Assembly (NCBI GenBank): GCA_964484515.1
Contig: CAZAGT010000002.1
Span: 1-43,566 of the forward strand
DNA: 43,566 bases
From: CAZAGT01 sp964484515
Lineage (GTDB): Bacteria; Desulfobacterota; DSM-4660; Desulfatiglandales; HGW-15
Reading direction: 5' to 3'
Below, piece by piece: positions 8,220 through 15,558 of the stretch; position 1 is the first letter of the stretch; each line of letters begins with the position of its first letter. The notes beneath the pieces are model-generated. The model did no database searches. It was not told the DNA's origin and saw only the letters and a program-made list of their open reading frames with translations. The translations under genes and the position numbers were made by a program.

Positions 8220-8690
8220 GATTTCTATTTAGGATTTTAGGACAATGGACCATTACGGGGGTCCTCCCGCTTAGTGGTTTGCATGGTGAACGTTTTATCA
8301 AAACGTTTTCCTCCGTGTCAAGCGAATCATCTTAGTCAGATTATTGAGGTTTCGTGATTCGTTTGTTAATATTAAAGGAGATCAGAGACACTCCCGCTCA
8401 ACTCTATGGTAACCTTGATTTTGGAATCCGACCCTGCACGTTGTGGGTTTGATAAATCAAGATATAGTGTCATAATAGAAACGGATCACAATATAATGAT
8501 ATTGCAGGATTTATCTCGATTCCGTACAATACAAATGACCCGTTTTTCCTACCAACAATCCACGGACGAGGAAAACTTTTCCCAACACCGATCTAAAGAG
8601 ACCTGAACATCTGTTTAGCGTAAGTATTGGCGGGATCTTTCTTTTTGGCATAGCTTTCGCTTAAGAATTATCAAAGAGGGCCGATATTCT
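8220..8690. other. AT-rich divergent region between int and the SDH protease gene
   Basis: This noncoding stretch of 471 bp is clearly more AT-rich than the rest of the island. TATAAT at 8492-8497 is a good -10 candidate for rightward transcription, but the -35 region is weak. A short rightward frame (8406-8606) has no ribosome-binding site and is not called. The region should hold the promoters of int (leftward) and of the cargo pair (rightward). Confidence 0.45.
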
Positions 8691-9806
8691 ATGGGAATAG
8701 CTGAAAGATTCGAATTGTACCGTCAAATCGAAGAACTTCGGGAGCGCCCACTAATCGTTTATGTCACCAGTCAGCGATCCGGCTTAGGAGGCACTATGGC
8801 CGGTGATGTCATCCCGGAGTTTATAGACCAACTCGTGAAGGTTCCCGAGGGAAACGGCAGGATCGACCTGCTCATTGAGTCCGCTGGGGGAGACGCTTTG
8901 GTGGCTTGGCGGGTGATGTCTCTTATGCGAGAGCAATATCAAGAGATATCGGCCTTGATTCCATATGCCGCTTTCAGCGCAGCGACACTGCTTTCACTCG
9001 GTTGTAATGAAATATTTATGGGTAGATACGGGTGCCTGGGCCCGATTGACCCTCAGATATCTGTTAGGAAGAAAGACGGGACAACGGACAAATTCGCCTA
9101 CCAGGACATTGTTTCATATTTGGATTTCGGAAAAGAAGAGGCAGGACTTACAGAGCAATCATACACTGAGACTGCCTTCAAGTTCCTGTGTGAACAAGTG
9201 GAACCGTCGGTATTAGGCTCGTCCAGGAGGGCGTCCTCGCTATCTGTCACAATGGGTGAAAAACTGCTCCAGACTCACATGACACGCGCAGATGAAAGAA
9301 TTCAAGCTGCGTCTATCGCGAGAAAGTTGAACGAGAGTTTCTTCAGTCATGGCCACGCATTATCGAGAGGTGAGGCAAAGGAGATCGGCCTAACTGTAAA
9401 AGAACCTGATTCGAGATTGGAGGAGTTAATATGGGCAGTTCACGAGGACGTGACAAACGATCTTAGAGTAAGGGAGCCTTTCGATCCGATTTCGACCTTT
9501 CTCCGACATCCCGATGCTCAGCCTTACTTAAGTTCACCCCCACCCCTAAACATTCCCCCACAGATTCCTCAACAAGTGGCTATGCAGATGATTCAGAATT
9601 ATCTGAATCAGCAATTACAGGCACAAGTTCCCGATATCACAGTGGACAATATACACGGGCTTGTTGAAAGCACGAGGCACGCGTCAGCATTCCGTTCTGA
9701 GTCCAAAATTCTAGGAATGAGATTGCCTGATTTGAAATTTATGGCAAGTGTCGTGCAGCTAAGAGCGCAATGGGAAAAGGTTGAGTTGCCAGCTAACGCT
9801 AATTAA
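8691..9806 (+). CDS. SDH-type Clp-fold serine proteinase (island cargo)
   Basis: This 371-aa protein belongs to the ClpP/SppA-like superfamily, closest to the serine-dehydrogenase-proteinase (SDH) group. Visible signatures are the oxyanion strand IESAGGDALVAW at about 62-73, the nucleophile Ser96 in AAFSAATLLSLG, LGPIDPQ at about 116-122, and the later SHGHALSRGEAKEIGL motif that marks SDH proteins. There is no signal peptide or transmembrane segment, so it is cytoplasmic. The C-terminal ~120 residues include a proline-rich linker (SSPPPLNIPPQIPQ). It is transcribed opposite to the phage-like genes and followed 19 bp later by a 70-aa gene. The position suggests cargo, possibly defence or host control; the substrate is unknown. 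Confidence 0.88.
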   Translation: MGIAERFELYRQIEELRERPLIVYVTSQRSGLGGTMAGDVIPEFIDQLVKVPEGNGRIDLLIESAGGDALVAWRVMSLMREQYQEISALIPYAAFSAATLLSLGCNEIFMGRYGCLGPIDPQISVRKKDGTTDKFAYQDIVSYLDFGKEEAGLTEQSYTETAFKFLCEQVEPSVLGSSRRASSLSVTMGEKLLQTHMTRADERIQAASIARKLNESFFSHGHALSRGEAKEIGLTVKEPDSRLEELIWAVHEDVTNDLRVREPFDPISTFLRHPDAQPYLSSPPPLNIPPQIPQQVAMQMIQNYLNQQLQAQVPDITVDNIHGLVESTRHASAFRSESKILGMRLPDLKFMASVVQLRAQWEKVELPANAN

Positions 9807-9825
9807 CTTAACAAGGAGGGTCAAA

Positions 9826-10038
9826 ATGAGCATTTCAACGAACAAGAGAGGGAATGGGGTGATTTACGCGGAAAGCCCGCATATGATAAATCTTACCTGC
9901 GTTCCTCAGCGTCTCTTAATAGAAAAATCCTCAATTTCTATTGGCCCAAACGAAAACTATATAGCTGACAATATCACTGTGGGAGATCCTCCGATTTTTC
10001 AAAAAACATCCAAAGAATTCATCTTGGAATCAGATTAG
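9826..10038 (+). CDS. Small 70-aa protein paired with the SDH protease
   Basis: The gene has an excellent ribosome-binding site (AAGGAGGG, 6 nt before ATG 9826) and starts 19 bp after the protease stop, so the two are almost surely cotranscribed. The product starts MSISTNKRGNGVIYAE, ends KEFILESD, and is rich in Asn, Ile and Ser with no membrane helix. I do not recognise a family. In context it could be a substrate, adaptor, inhibitor or trigger of the protease. A longer frame from 9781 exists, but its start lies inside the protease gene and has no ribosome-binding site. Confidence 0.7.
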   Translation: MSISTNKRGNGVIYAESPHMINLTCVPQRLLIEKSSISIGPNENYIADNITVGDPPIFQKTSKEFILESD

Positions 10039-10217
10039 AGCTGACTTTGACCCACTTCATTAACCTCCCATTATTGGAAAAATATACCAACTTTCGGTTA
10101 GGTTCCCTACCTGCCTTGACAGGACACGGTGTTGCATCAAGTTTTCTTCCGTGACTTATTTCCTCTTCGGGTGGGGAATTAGCTCACCTCGGTTTCAGTT
10201 TTCAAAGAACATCAGCG

Positions 10218-10238
10218 GCGCTTCGGCAGCGCTTTTTT
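10218..10238 (+). terminator. Intrinsic terminator after the cargo pair
   Basis: GCGCT (10218-10222) pairs with AGCGC (10228-10232) around the loop TCGGC, followed by six T. It acts on rightward transcription about 180 bp after the 70-aa gene, shielding the oppositely oriented protease and capsid genes. Confidence 0.8.
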
Positions 10239-10269
10239 CACCAAATTTACAAAGCTACCAAAACGTTAC

Positions 10270-11082
10270 TCAAATACTTTTCATCTTCTTGAACTTCAAC
10301 GAACTCGGATCCACGATACCGAGCTCGTATCGCACACAGTCTGCCATTGCTTTCGAAAGCACCCGCGGCAAGCGGTCGGCTATCTTTCGGTCGATGAGCT
10401 CCTTGACGGCCTCTTCCTCGCGGGTCTCATTCAGAATTGCCTCAAGGATGCCCCCGGCCTGTTCATCCAGGGTGAGCCAATGGCGCGGGGGGTCCTGAAA
10501 CGAAAACAAGTCCTTGCTGACGATGCCCCGCTGTAATGCCTCAAGGACGGCGTCTCGATTGCTCTGGACGGGGACCCAACTCGTCTCTAGCTGTTCAATC
10601 GCTTCGAACATGACACCATTAGGACCTAGGCCGAGCTTGGCCCGCTCGTCATCGGTCATCGGTCTTTTCACGCTCTTCGGTATGAATCCGATAGACGTGC
10701 TGGCAAGGATGCCGTCCTCAATCGCGTTCCATACCTCGTCTGCAAGCGTATTACGGCCCTCAGGCGAGAAAGCGTGCCTCTCGTAGGTTACGGTATAGCC
10801 GTTTCGCTTTTGAAGCCGTGAGCTCACGATTTTGGCAATCGGTAACTGTCCGTCTCGCCCGTAATTGTGACCATAAAGCACAGAATGAGCATGAGTACGG
10901 TCGATGCCTTCTTGGACGATTCGGTCACCGTCCCGGTCCTGGCGGTCTGAGCTTACTGCTACCTCCACGATACGTTTTTTCTTATCAATCGACTTCTCTT
11001 CGACCTGAAGGTCACTCGCCATCATCGGCTTACCGGACTGCTGCTTGATTGCTCCGCTATCATCCAAAATCATGTACGACAT
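10270..11082 (-). CDS. HK97-type prohead protease
   Basis: This 270-aa protein is of the U35/HK97 gp4 type, with the herpes-protease-like fold seen in tailed phages. His72 in VLYGHNYG and Ser130 in ILASTSIGF are the expected catalytic pair, and the preceding SSDRQDRDGDRI loop is typical. Such enzymes sit inside the prohead and cut the scaffold (delta) part of the capsid protein. The ~110 residues after the catalytic core are longer than in minimal members and may serve as scaffold. GGAG lies 9 nt before the ATG. It is transcribed after the capsid gene, the reverse of the usual protease-then-capsid order. Confidence 0.9.
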   Translation of the reverse strand: MSYMILDDSGAIKQQSGKPMMASDLQVEEKSIDKKKRIVEVAVSSDRQDRDGDRIVQEGIDRTHAHSVLYGHNYGRDGQLPIAKIVSSRLQKRNGYTVTYERHAFSPEGRNTLADEVWNAIEDGILASTSIGFIPKSVKRPMTDDERAKLGLGPNGVMFEAIEQLETSWVPVQSNRDAVLEALQRGIVSKDLFSFQDPPRHWLTLDEQAGGILEAILNETREEEAVKELIDRKIADRLPRVLSKAMADCVRYELGIVDPSSLKFKKMKSI

Positions 11083-11297
11083 GAGTTATTTCTCCTATAA
11101 ACGGCGCACGCTTTGCCGCTGAATTTCAACAATCTCGGCCCGGCCTATACTCAGGTATTGCTACTTATTTTTTAACGCTCTGAGTTAAGAGTTTTTTCGA
11201 GCAATAAGAGCCGGGGGAGCGCTCACCCCAAAGGTATAAGTTCATCTTTTGTGTTAGAGCGCTTGCGCATCCCCCAGCTTGCGGCGCAGGTGGAGGA
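11083..11297. other. Structured spacer between capsid and protease genes
   Basis: The spacer is 215 bp. GGGGGAGCGCTC (11213-11224) can pair with GAGCGCT (11257-11263) and CCCCC (11271-11275), with one side bulged, making a long hairpin about 20 bp past the capsid stop. A weaker CTCTGAGTTAAGAG hairpin with six following T lies further left and would terminate rightward transcription. The hairpin may set the capsid-to-protease expression ratio. That role is inferred. Confidence 0.5.
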
Positions 11298-12530
11298 CTA
11301 CGCCGTCTCGATATTCGTCAGTTCAGAAAAGAAGACTTCTGAATCGACCTGGAAACCGCGCCGGAATTCGGCCAGGAACGCGGTTTGATTCGCGGTAAAG
11401 ACCGAGCTCATCCAGGGATTTGCCTTGACGACGATTTGGTCACGTATTCCCACGAAAGCGTGATTTGCAAAATCGCCCGCGTAGAGCTTTGTTTCACTTC
11501 CGCCACCGAGCGTGATACTCACGTTTCCGTTTTTCTTAAAGGGTTCACCCCACACGCGCCCGAACTTCTCCATCCGGTCGGGACCCTTGTAAATGAATTG
11601 GCCCTGGTCGTCCTTCACCTTCAATAGCTGCCTCTCGCCCTTGCTGTGCCCGATAACAGGCACCTCGTTCATTCCCGGCCCGGTGCTGTGGTCATAGACG
11701 TTGTAAATCAAGTCTAGCACGTCTGACCAGTCCAGCTGGGCCCCTGCCGGAGTCGAATTTGTGCTGATTAGATTATCCAGTCCGGTAATTGGGTCCGTGG
11801 TCGAACCGGCGCCGCTCAGACAGGCAAGGTCGAAATAACTGCCCAGCGTCTTGGCGAAGATCCGAAACAGCACGTTATCAATAGCCGGGTCTGAATCGTC
11901 TAACAGTTGATTGCTGACATAGACCAGAACCGCAAGGACATGACACGTCACGGTCATTTGTGAGAAAGTCGGCGTGCTCTGTTGCTTCTCGCCCGCGCTC
12001 TGACCGCTCGGACTGGTACTCGTGGCCTCGGGAATCCAATAGGCCACAAGACCCGATGTGAGCGTAGGAAACGTGATTGAAGCCGTTCGCATCGGAACCG
12101 GCGTGCAAAGAGGCGGGACGATTTCCCAACCGCTCGTCAAGTCCAGTAGCCGGCGCGATTCTTCTGTAGGTACCAAATACCCGCCGGCTGCATCACTTCC
12201 TGAGTAAAGCAGCTTGGTTCTAGGATCCTGCACCGTGAAACTGCCTCGGTCGCGTTCACCTGCCATTTTGACGAAATCGCGCTCGGGATTATTGGCCCAT
12301 TTCGGGGCCTGCCCGGTTTGCACGCGAACCGAATCCCCGAGCCATTGGGAAAATGTTCTAGTAGAACTTTCATGTATCGGGGCGAATTGCTCCCCAGTCA
12401 TCGCGTCGGCCTTGTGCGTTCCGCGTAACATCTCTTTGACCATAGGTGTAAGTAAGCCTTTGATTTTTTCATAATCCAGAGCTTCGCCAATGGCGCGCTC
12501 ACATAGTTCAACAATATGTCGGTCATCCAT
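11298..12530 (-). CDS. HK97-type major capsid protein
   Basis: This 410-aa protein has a helical N-terminal region of about 100 residues (a delta-like scaffold), then the phage HK97-fold pattern: SGSDAAGGYLVPTEESRRLL at about 108-127, AYWIPEATSTSPSG, LAVLVYVSNQLLDDSDPAID, and a C-terminal FRRGFQVDSEVFF. It would form the icosahedral shell after cleavage by the neighbouring protease. I chose ATG 12530 because GGAGG lies 8 nt upstream; a frame from 12563 would start inside the leader terminator. A perfect terminator hairpin lies just upstream of the ribosome-binding site, leaving no room for a promoter between them. Confidence 0.93.
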   Translation of the reverse strand: MDDRHIVELCERAIGEALDYEKIKGLLTPMVKEMLRGTHKADAMTGEQFAPIHESSTRTFSQWLGDSVRVQTGQAPKWANNPERDFVKMAGERDRGSFTVQDPRTKLLYSGSDAAGGYLVPTEESRRLLDLTSGWEIVPPLCTPVPMRTASITFPTLTSGLVAYWIPEATSTSPSGQSAGEKQQSTPTFSQMTVTCHVLAVLVYVSNQLLDDSDPAIDNVLFRIFAKTLGSYFDLACLSGAGSTTDPITGLDNLISTNSTPAGAQLDWSDVLDLIYNVYDHSTGPGMNEVPVIGHSKGERQLLKVKDDQGQFIYKGPDRMEKFGRVWGEPFKKNGNVSITLGGGSETKLYAGDFANHAFVGIRDQIVVKANPWMSSVFTANQTAFLAEFRRGFQVDSEVFFSELTNIETA

Positions 12531-12545
12531 TTTTGATTCCTCCAA

Positions 12546-12591
12546 TTCAAAAAAATAGGGCACTCCCGACGAGCCCCCGGGGGAGTGCCCT
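12546..12591 (-). terminator. Terminator hairpin in the capsid gene leader
   Basis: On the minus strand AGGGCACTCCC (12591-12581) pairs perfectly with GGGAGTGCCCT (12567-12557), followed by A and seven T. It is as good as any terminator in the window, yet it ends only a few bases before the GGAGG of the capsid gene. Capsid mRNA must therefore pass through it, or the gene is silent unless termination is suppressed. Confidence 0.85.
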
Positions 12592-12791
12592 TTGTGTGAG
12601 CCGATGGTGGCCTAGGCCATCGACGTTGATTGCATGGCCCCGGAAACCCGAAAACCGGGGCCTATGGGAGAAAGATATGGAACAATGAAACTGCGCCCGC
12701 CTTAGAGCGGGGAACGTGTTTTTGCCTAGTGGGTCAAGCGACCCGGCCCTTACCGACCTGCCGAAGCAGTTGCTTAAGGTTGGAAGATAAC
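12592..12791. other. Hairpin-rich spacer upstream of the capsid gene
   Basis: This spacer of 200 bp is noncoding. An 8-bp perfect stem GGCCCCGG/CCGGGGCC (12636-12643 with 12655-12662) lies beside the palindrome TGGCCTAGGCCA (12607-12618) and a CCCGC/GCGGG stem near 12700. The region could be a promoter leader, a processed RNA, or a packaging (pac/cos) site for a helper terminase. Nothing here decides between these. Confidence 0.45.
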
Positions 12792-13349
12792 TTATGACTC
12801 CATAAAGTCCCGTTGACGTTCTTGATAATAGTCAAGGGACCACTCTTTGATGTGTGCTACAAACTTTGTCCTGCAATCCATACAGGTCATGAGCATTAGG
12901 TTCTTATCCTCAAAATGGTTCGCATCGGTCGCATACCCGGCGATTTTCCGGCTCTCGCACGCCGGGCAGAACTCCAGGTCATAGATATGCTCAAACTCGG
13001 CATAGTAATCGAAGCCGTGGCCGGGCTCATACTTCGGATGTCTCAACTCATGGCGCCATGCGTCGAAGGCTTCCTTCTTTCTCTCATGCCGCTCTCGCGC
13101 GGCCTCACGAATCAACTCATTGACCTCTGACCTGAAGGGCTCCGGCAAGGCGTCGATAATCTCCCGGCCCGTGAATTTCTCCCTAGCCGTCTCCCAAAAG
13201 TCCTCGTATTCCGGGCCTACGGCCCCGCGCAAGACCATGTCAACGCAACTCTTAAGACTGATGGCCTCATATCGGACCTGTTTTTCTAAGGCCTCAAGTC
13301 TCTTCAGACTTTCCCGGTAGCTGACCATTTTGATGACTTTCTCGCTCAT
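12792..13349 (-). CDS. Unknown island protein with a C-terminal zinc ribbon
   Basis: This 185-aa protein has a charged, helical N-terminal two-thirds and a C-terminal four-cysteine knuckle: CPAC at about 133-136 and CMDC about 24 residues later. It is a probable zinc ribbon, then an aromatic tail (SLDYYQERQRDFMES). It overlaps the end of the upstream 90-aa gene by 56 bp. An alternative start seven codons in (13328) would shorten the overlap. The family is unknown to me. In this position a DNA-binding or packaging-related role is possible, but nothing proves it. Confidence 0.65.
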   Translation of the reverse strand: MSEKVIKMVSYRESLKRLEALEKQVRYEAISLKSCVDMVLRGAVGPEYEDFWETAREKFTGREIIDALPEPFRSEVNELIREAARERHERKKEAFDAWRHELRHPKYEPGHGFDYYAEFEHIYDLEFCPACESRKIAGYATDANHFEDKNLMLMTCMDCRTKFVAHIKEWSLDYYQERQRDFMES

Positions 13350-13566
13350 GGGTTAAAATTAAGAGCTTTTCCTCCAGGGCCTTTAGCCGCTGCTCGACCT
13401 CGGCCCCCTGTATCGCGTTGAGCAGGATGTTACAGATATACGCAAGGCGCCCGCCCGTCTGTGGCTCAATCAGGCCACCCTCAACGCTGTTCGCAATCCG
13501 CGCGAGGTACCGTCTCACGTCCAGTTGCGTCTTGAGCCTGTGTCTCTTTGGTTTTACGTCTGTCAA
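13294..13566 (-). CDS. Small helical phage-like protein
   Basis: This 90-aa protein starts with TTG, with AGGA just upstream. The stretch LDVRRYLARIANSVEGGLIE followed by GGRLAYICNILLNAIQ resembles small proteins found near packaging genes in prophages, and ends in a coiled-coil-like VEQRLKALEEKLLIL. I cannot name it securely. It is the first gene after the terminator at 13633-13671 and overlaps the next gene, so it is probably translationally coupled to it. Confidence 0.6.
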   Translation of the reverse strand: MTDVKPKRHRLKTQLDVRRYLARIANSVEGGLIEPQTGGRLAYICNILLNAIQGAEVEQRLKALEEKLLILTHERESHQNGQLPGKSEET

Positions 13567-13632
13567 AGGTCCTGCTCTTCAAATCCACGTCTGGTAGTAT
13601 TCTCGCTCAAATTGATACTGCATAAACTGAAT

Positions 13633-13671
13633 AAAAAAACCCCTTCGGTGCACATAATGTGCTCTTCGGGG
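13633..13671 (-). terminator. Intrinsic terminator between the replication-type and late-type blocks
   Basis: On the minus strand CCCC (13671-13668) and GCACA (13662-13658) pair with TGTGC (13654-13650) and GGGG (13643-13640) across a small internal loop. Seven T follow (13639-13633). It separates the block at 13710-15339 from the block starting at 13566. Confidence 0.75.
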
Positions 13672-13709
13672 GTCTCGGTCAAAATGATATGCGAAAGGTC
13701 CTACAAAAG

Positions 13710-13988
13710 TCAATGGGGTTCTCCTGGATGCATCACCTTAGCGATTTGCTCCCTGCAGTCCTTGCAAAGTCGAAGGTCTTTGCAGCGCTCCCGCAGGTCG
13801 GCCGCGTCGGCGCTTAGGCTCAAGAAATGCTCTGATAATCTTTTCATCACTGCATATCCATCGATAGCCGTCATCGAAAAAAACTCGAAGGCCCCGCCAG
13901 TTTCGGCGTCGAAGAGGAGCGCGTACCCCTTGTCAAAGCCGTTTGTTCTCAAAAACTCGATAAACTCGGCTTGGAACTCTTCACGCAT
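13710..13988 (-). CDS. Unknown 92-aa island protein
   Basis: ATG 13988 has GGGGGA 4 nt upstream, better than an in-frame ATG at 14015. The product (MREEFQAEFIEFLRTNGFDK) has a mixed alpha/beta N-terminal half and a C-terminal C-x6-C-x2-C cluster (CKDLRLCKDCREQ), possibly metal-binding. The gene starts 20 bp after the replication-initiator-like gene and ends the early block before the terminator at 13633. I recognise no family. Confidence 0.6.
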   Translation of the reverse strand: MREEFQAEFIEFLRTNGFDKGYALLFDAETGGAFEFFSMTAIDGYAVMKRLSEHFLSLSADAADLRERCKDLRLCKDCREQIAKVMHPGEPH

Positions 13989-14008
13989 ATTGTCCCCCAA
14001 AATGTTTC

Positions 14009-14641
14009 TTAACAACTTTGTTGTTCAGCCGTCGCCTTCAGTTGCTCGGCCTGTTCTTTCAGTTTAGCCAGGCGCTTTTCTTTTTCGGCCTCGTCCAACT
14101 CTTCAACGTTCTTCACATTGCCAGAAAGTTTCCTGATTGCCGCTTTTACGTCCTCCGATATTTCCTTTGGTCTCAAGGACGCCTCCGCCCCGTTTTTAGG
14201 GGCGGTAGGCGGAGGCGTCTGGCCTGCGTCGGGAACGTTCCTCTCTTCTGTTTCTTTTCTTCTCTTCTCTTCTCTGTATCTAGAACGTTCCGGGGAACGT
14301 TCCCTTTTCTCACTTCCAATTTGCTTTTCCTTGTATTTTCGCGTTCTTGAGGTAACGTCATCGCTCTTGAACTGTCTTTTTTTCCAGTTGATGAACGACA
14401 TTTTTTCATCAAAACGAACGCAAATCGAACACGAAACGAGTTTTTTTACGACGTTTTCCAAACTTTTTGCGCCAATTCGGAGCCGCCAAGCGATGTCTTT
14501 TAGGTTCAAAGGAATGTCTCCGTCCTCTTCAAATTCAGCCGCCAAACAGAGTAGGTAAATGAATATCCGGAACTCCTTAGCGGTCAGGTCTCGAATCTTC
14601 GGGTCATCTTTGACTTCCGTATAGAGCCGGAACCATTTCAT
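14009..14641 (-). CDS. Replication-initiator-like protein (phage replisome organizer N-terminus)
   Basis: This 210-aa protein opens with MKWFRLYTEVKDDPKIRDL, then a winged-helix-like segment (EFRIFIYLLCLAAEFEEDGD, then NLKDIAWRLRIGAKSLENV). This is the pattern of phage replisome organizers and DnaD-like initiators. The middle (about 105-150) is a very basic Arg/Lys/Glu linker, and the C-terminus is a helical acidic/basic segment ending TAEQQSC. It would act in replicating the excised island, perhaps loading a host helicase. Its place right after the HTH gene matches satellite replication blocks. No helicase or primase domain is present. Confidence 0.72.
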   Translation of the reverse strand: MKWFRLYTEVKDDPKIRDLTAKEFRIFIYLLCLAAEFEEDGDIPLNLKDIAWRLRIGAKSLENVVKKLVSCSICVRFDEKMSFINWKKRQFKSDDVTSRTRKYKEKQIGSEKRERSPERSRYREEKRRKETEERNVPDAGQTPPPTAPKNGAEASLRPKEISEDVKAAIRKLSGNVKNVEELDEAEKEKRLAKLKEQAEQLKATAEQQSC

Positions 14642-14654
14642 CGAACGTTACTCG

Positions 14655-14858
14655 TCATCTTTTGGCCTTGAGCTCTTTACTTTCCCGCTTTGCGGGGGTC
14701 TTCATGCTCGCGACGACTTCAGACCAGACGAAAAATTTGTGTTTTCCGAGCTCGTAGAAGGGCAGGGCTCCGGTCGCCGCGTAGTGGTAGACGCTCTTCT
14801 TGCTGAGGTTCAGTCGTTTGGCTAAGGTCTCGACCGAAAGGAAATCCTCATCCTTCAT
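14655..14858 (-). CDS. AlpA/excisionase-like helix-turn-helix protein
   Basis: This 67-aa MerR/excisionase-type HTH protein has the helix-turn-helix in LSVETLAKRLNLSKKSVYHY followed by the ATGALPFYELGKHKFFVWSE wing that marks the HTH_17 group. The tail is basic. Such proteins control integrase and excision in P4-like and PICI satellites. GGAGG lies 9 nt before the ATG. The integrase gene is at the far end of the island, so this protein could act as recombination directionality factor, as a regulator, or both. Confidence 0.85.
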   Translation of the reverse strand: MKDEDFLSVETLAKRLNLSKKSVYHYAATGALPFYELGKHKFFVWSEVVASMKTPAKRESKELKAKR

Positions 14859-14877
14859 TCCTGCAGGCCTCCGGCGT

Positions 14878-15339
14878 TTATTTATTTGGCTCCGTTTCCT
14901 GCTTTTGTTCGCGGGTTACCTCTTCAAAGCTAGGGACGTCCTTTTTCTTGCGACGCTCCGCCTCGATGAGCCTCCGGCGCTCCCTCTCGTCCTGGTGATA
15001 TCTCTCGAATTGGAATTCGTAGTAAGCCTTGCCGACAAGCGGGCCATTCTCATCTGAAGGGAATTCGAGAAGGTCTAAATCGGAGCCCCACACATTTTGC
15101 TTGGCATTCATCCATGCGAGATGAGCCAGGGCCAAGTTTTGAATCACTCTGTGCGGTGGAACTCCGGCCATGCCGACCCCTAACCAAGCGGCCATCCGCA
15201 AAAGATTAGGGTCTGTGTCCAAGTAGGCTTCAAGGGCGGATACGGCTATCTGGGTTAAGTCCTCCCCTTCCTGGCTTGCCCGTTGTGTGAGTTTGGCATC
15301 CAATGAATCCGGCAGATTGAAGGTCCTTCGTTTAGACAT
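14878..15339 (-). CDS. Ribbon-helix-helix protein with helical extension
   Basis: This 153-aa protein has an N-terminal ribbon-helix-helix-like segment (KRRTFNLPDSLDAKLTQRA, then LTQIAVSALEAYL). A middle region follows (LLRMAAWLGVGMAGVPPHRV), then a highly charged C-terminal helix. It is the first gene of the leftward block. AAGGAGG precedes the ATG, and a plausible promoter lies 31-59 bp upstream. It is probably a DNA-binding regulator, or possibly a partition/copy-control protein. The charged tail is typical of neither. Confidence 0.7.
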   Translation of the reverse strand: MSKRRTFNLPDSLDAKLTQRASQEGEDLTQIAVSALEAYLDTDPNLLRMAAWLGVGMAGVPPHRVIQNLALAHLAWMNAKQNVWGSDLDLLEFPSDENGPLVGKAYYEFQFERYHQDERERRRLIEAERRKKKDVPSFEEVTREQKQETEPNK

Positions 15340-15369
15340 AAGATACCTCCTTGATATGAACTTGAGATA

Positions 15370-15398
15370 TTACTATCACACGTTTTCATACATTACAA
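15370..15398 (-). promoter_or_regulatory. Candidate promoter of the leftward early block
   Basis: On the minus strand TTGTAA (15398-15393) and TAGTAA (15375-15370) are separated by 17 bp. The -10 hexamer is imperfect. The position between the upstream terminator and the first gene is right for the main early promoter. Confidence 0.45.
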
Positions 15399-15418
15399 GA
15401 AAAAAGATGCCAGCAGTC

Positions 15419-15457
15419 AAAAAAAATGCCCCGACCTGAAATCAATCAGGCCAGGGC
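15419..15457 (-). terminator. Terminator-like hairpin at the right end of the island
   Basis: On the minus strand GCCC (15457-15454) and CCTGA (15450-15446) pair with TCAGG (15439-15435) and GGGC (15431-15428), followed by A and a run of eight T (15426-15419). It blocks leftward transcription entering from the chromosome before the island's own promoter. Its right edge touches the arm-type repeat. Confidence 0.7.
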
Positions 15458-15482
15458 TTTACACGGTTTTTGCGCATTTCGG
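15457..15482 (+). repeat. Probable integrase arm-type binding site, right copy
   Basis: CTTTACACGGTTTTTGC plus CATTTCGG repeats the sequence at 7037-7063 in the same orientation. The copies differ by one extra T and a few changes. It lies 97 bp inside the right core. Confidence 0.65.
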
Positions 15483-15558
15483 CCCTTCCAGGATTGAAAG
15501 GGGTCTCAGGTTATGTTAGCTAAGTGTCCGTTCTAACTAGTCCTACCATTCCGATGCC

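Noticed and set aside
8406..8606. Rightward 66-codon frame upstream of the SDH protease
   Set aside because: No ribosome-binding site, no recognisable fold, AT-driven composition, and it occupies the expected promoter region.
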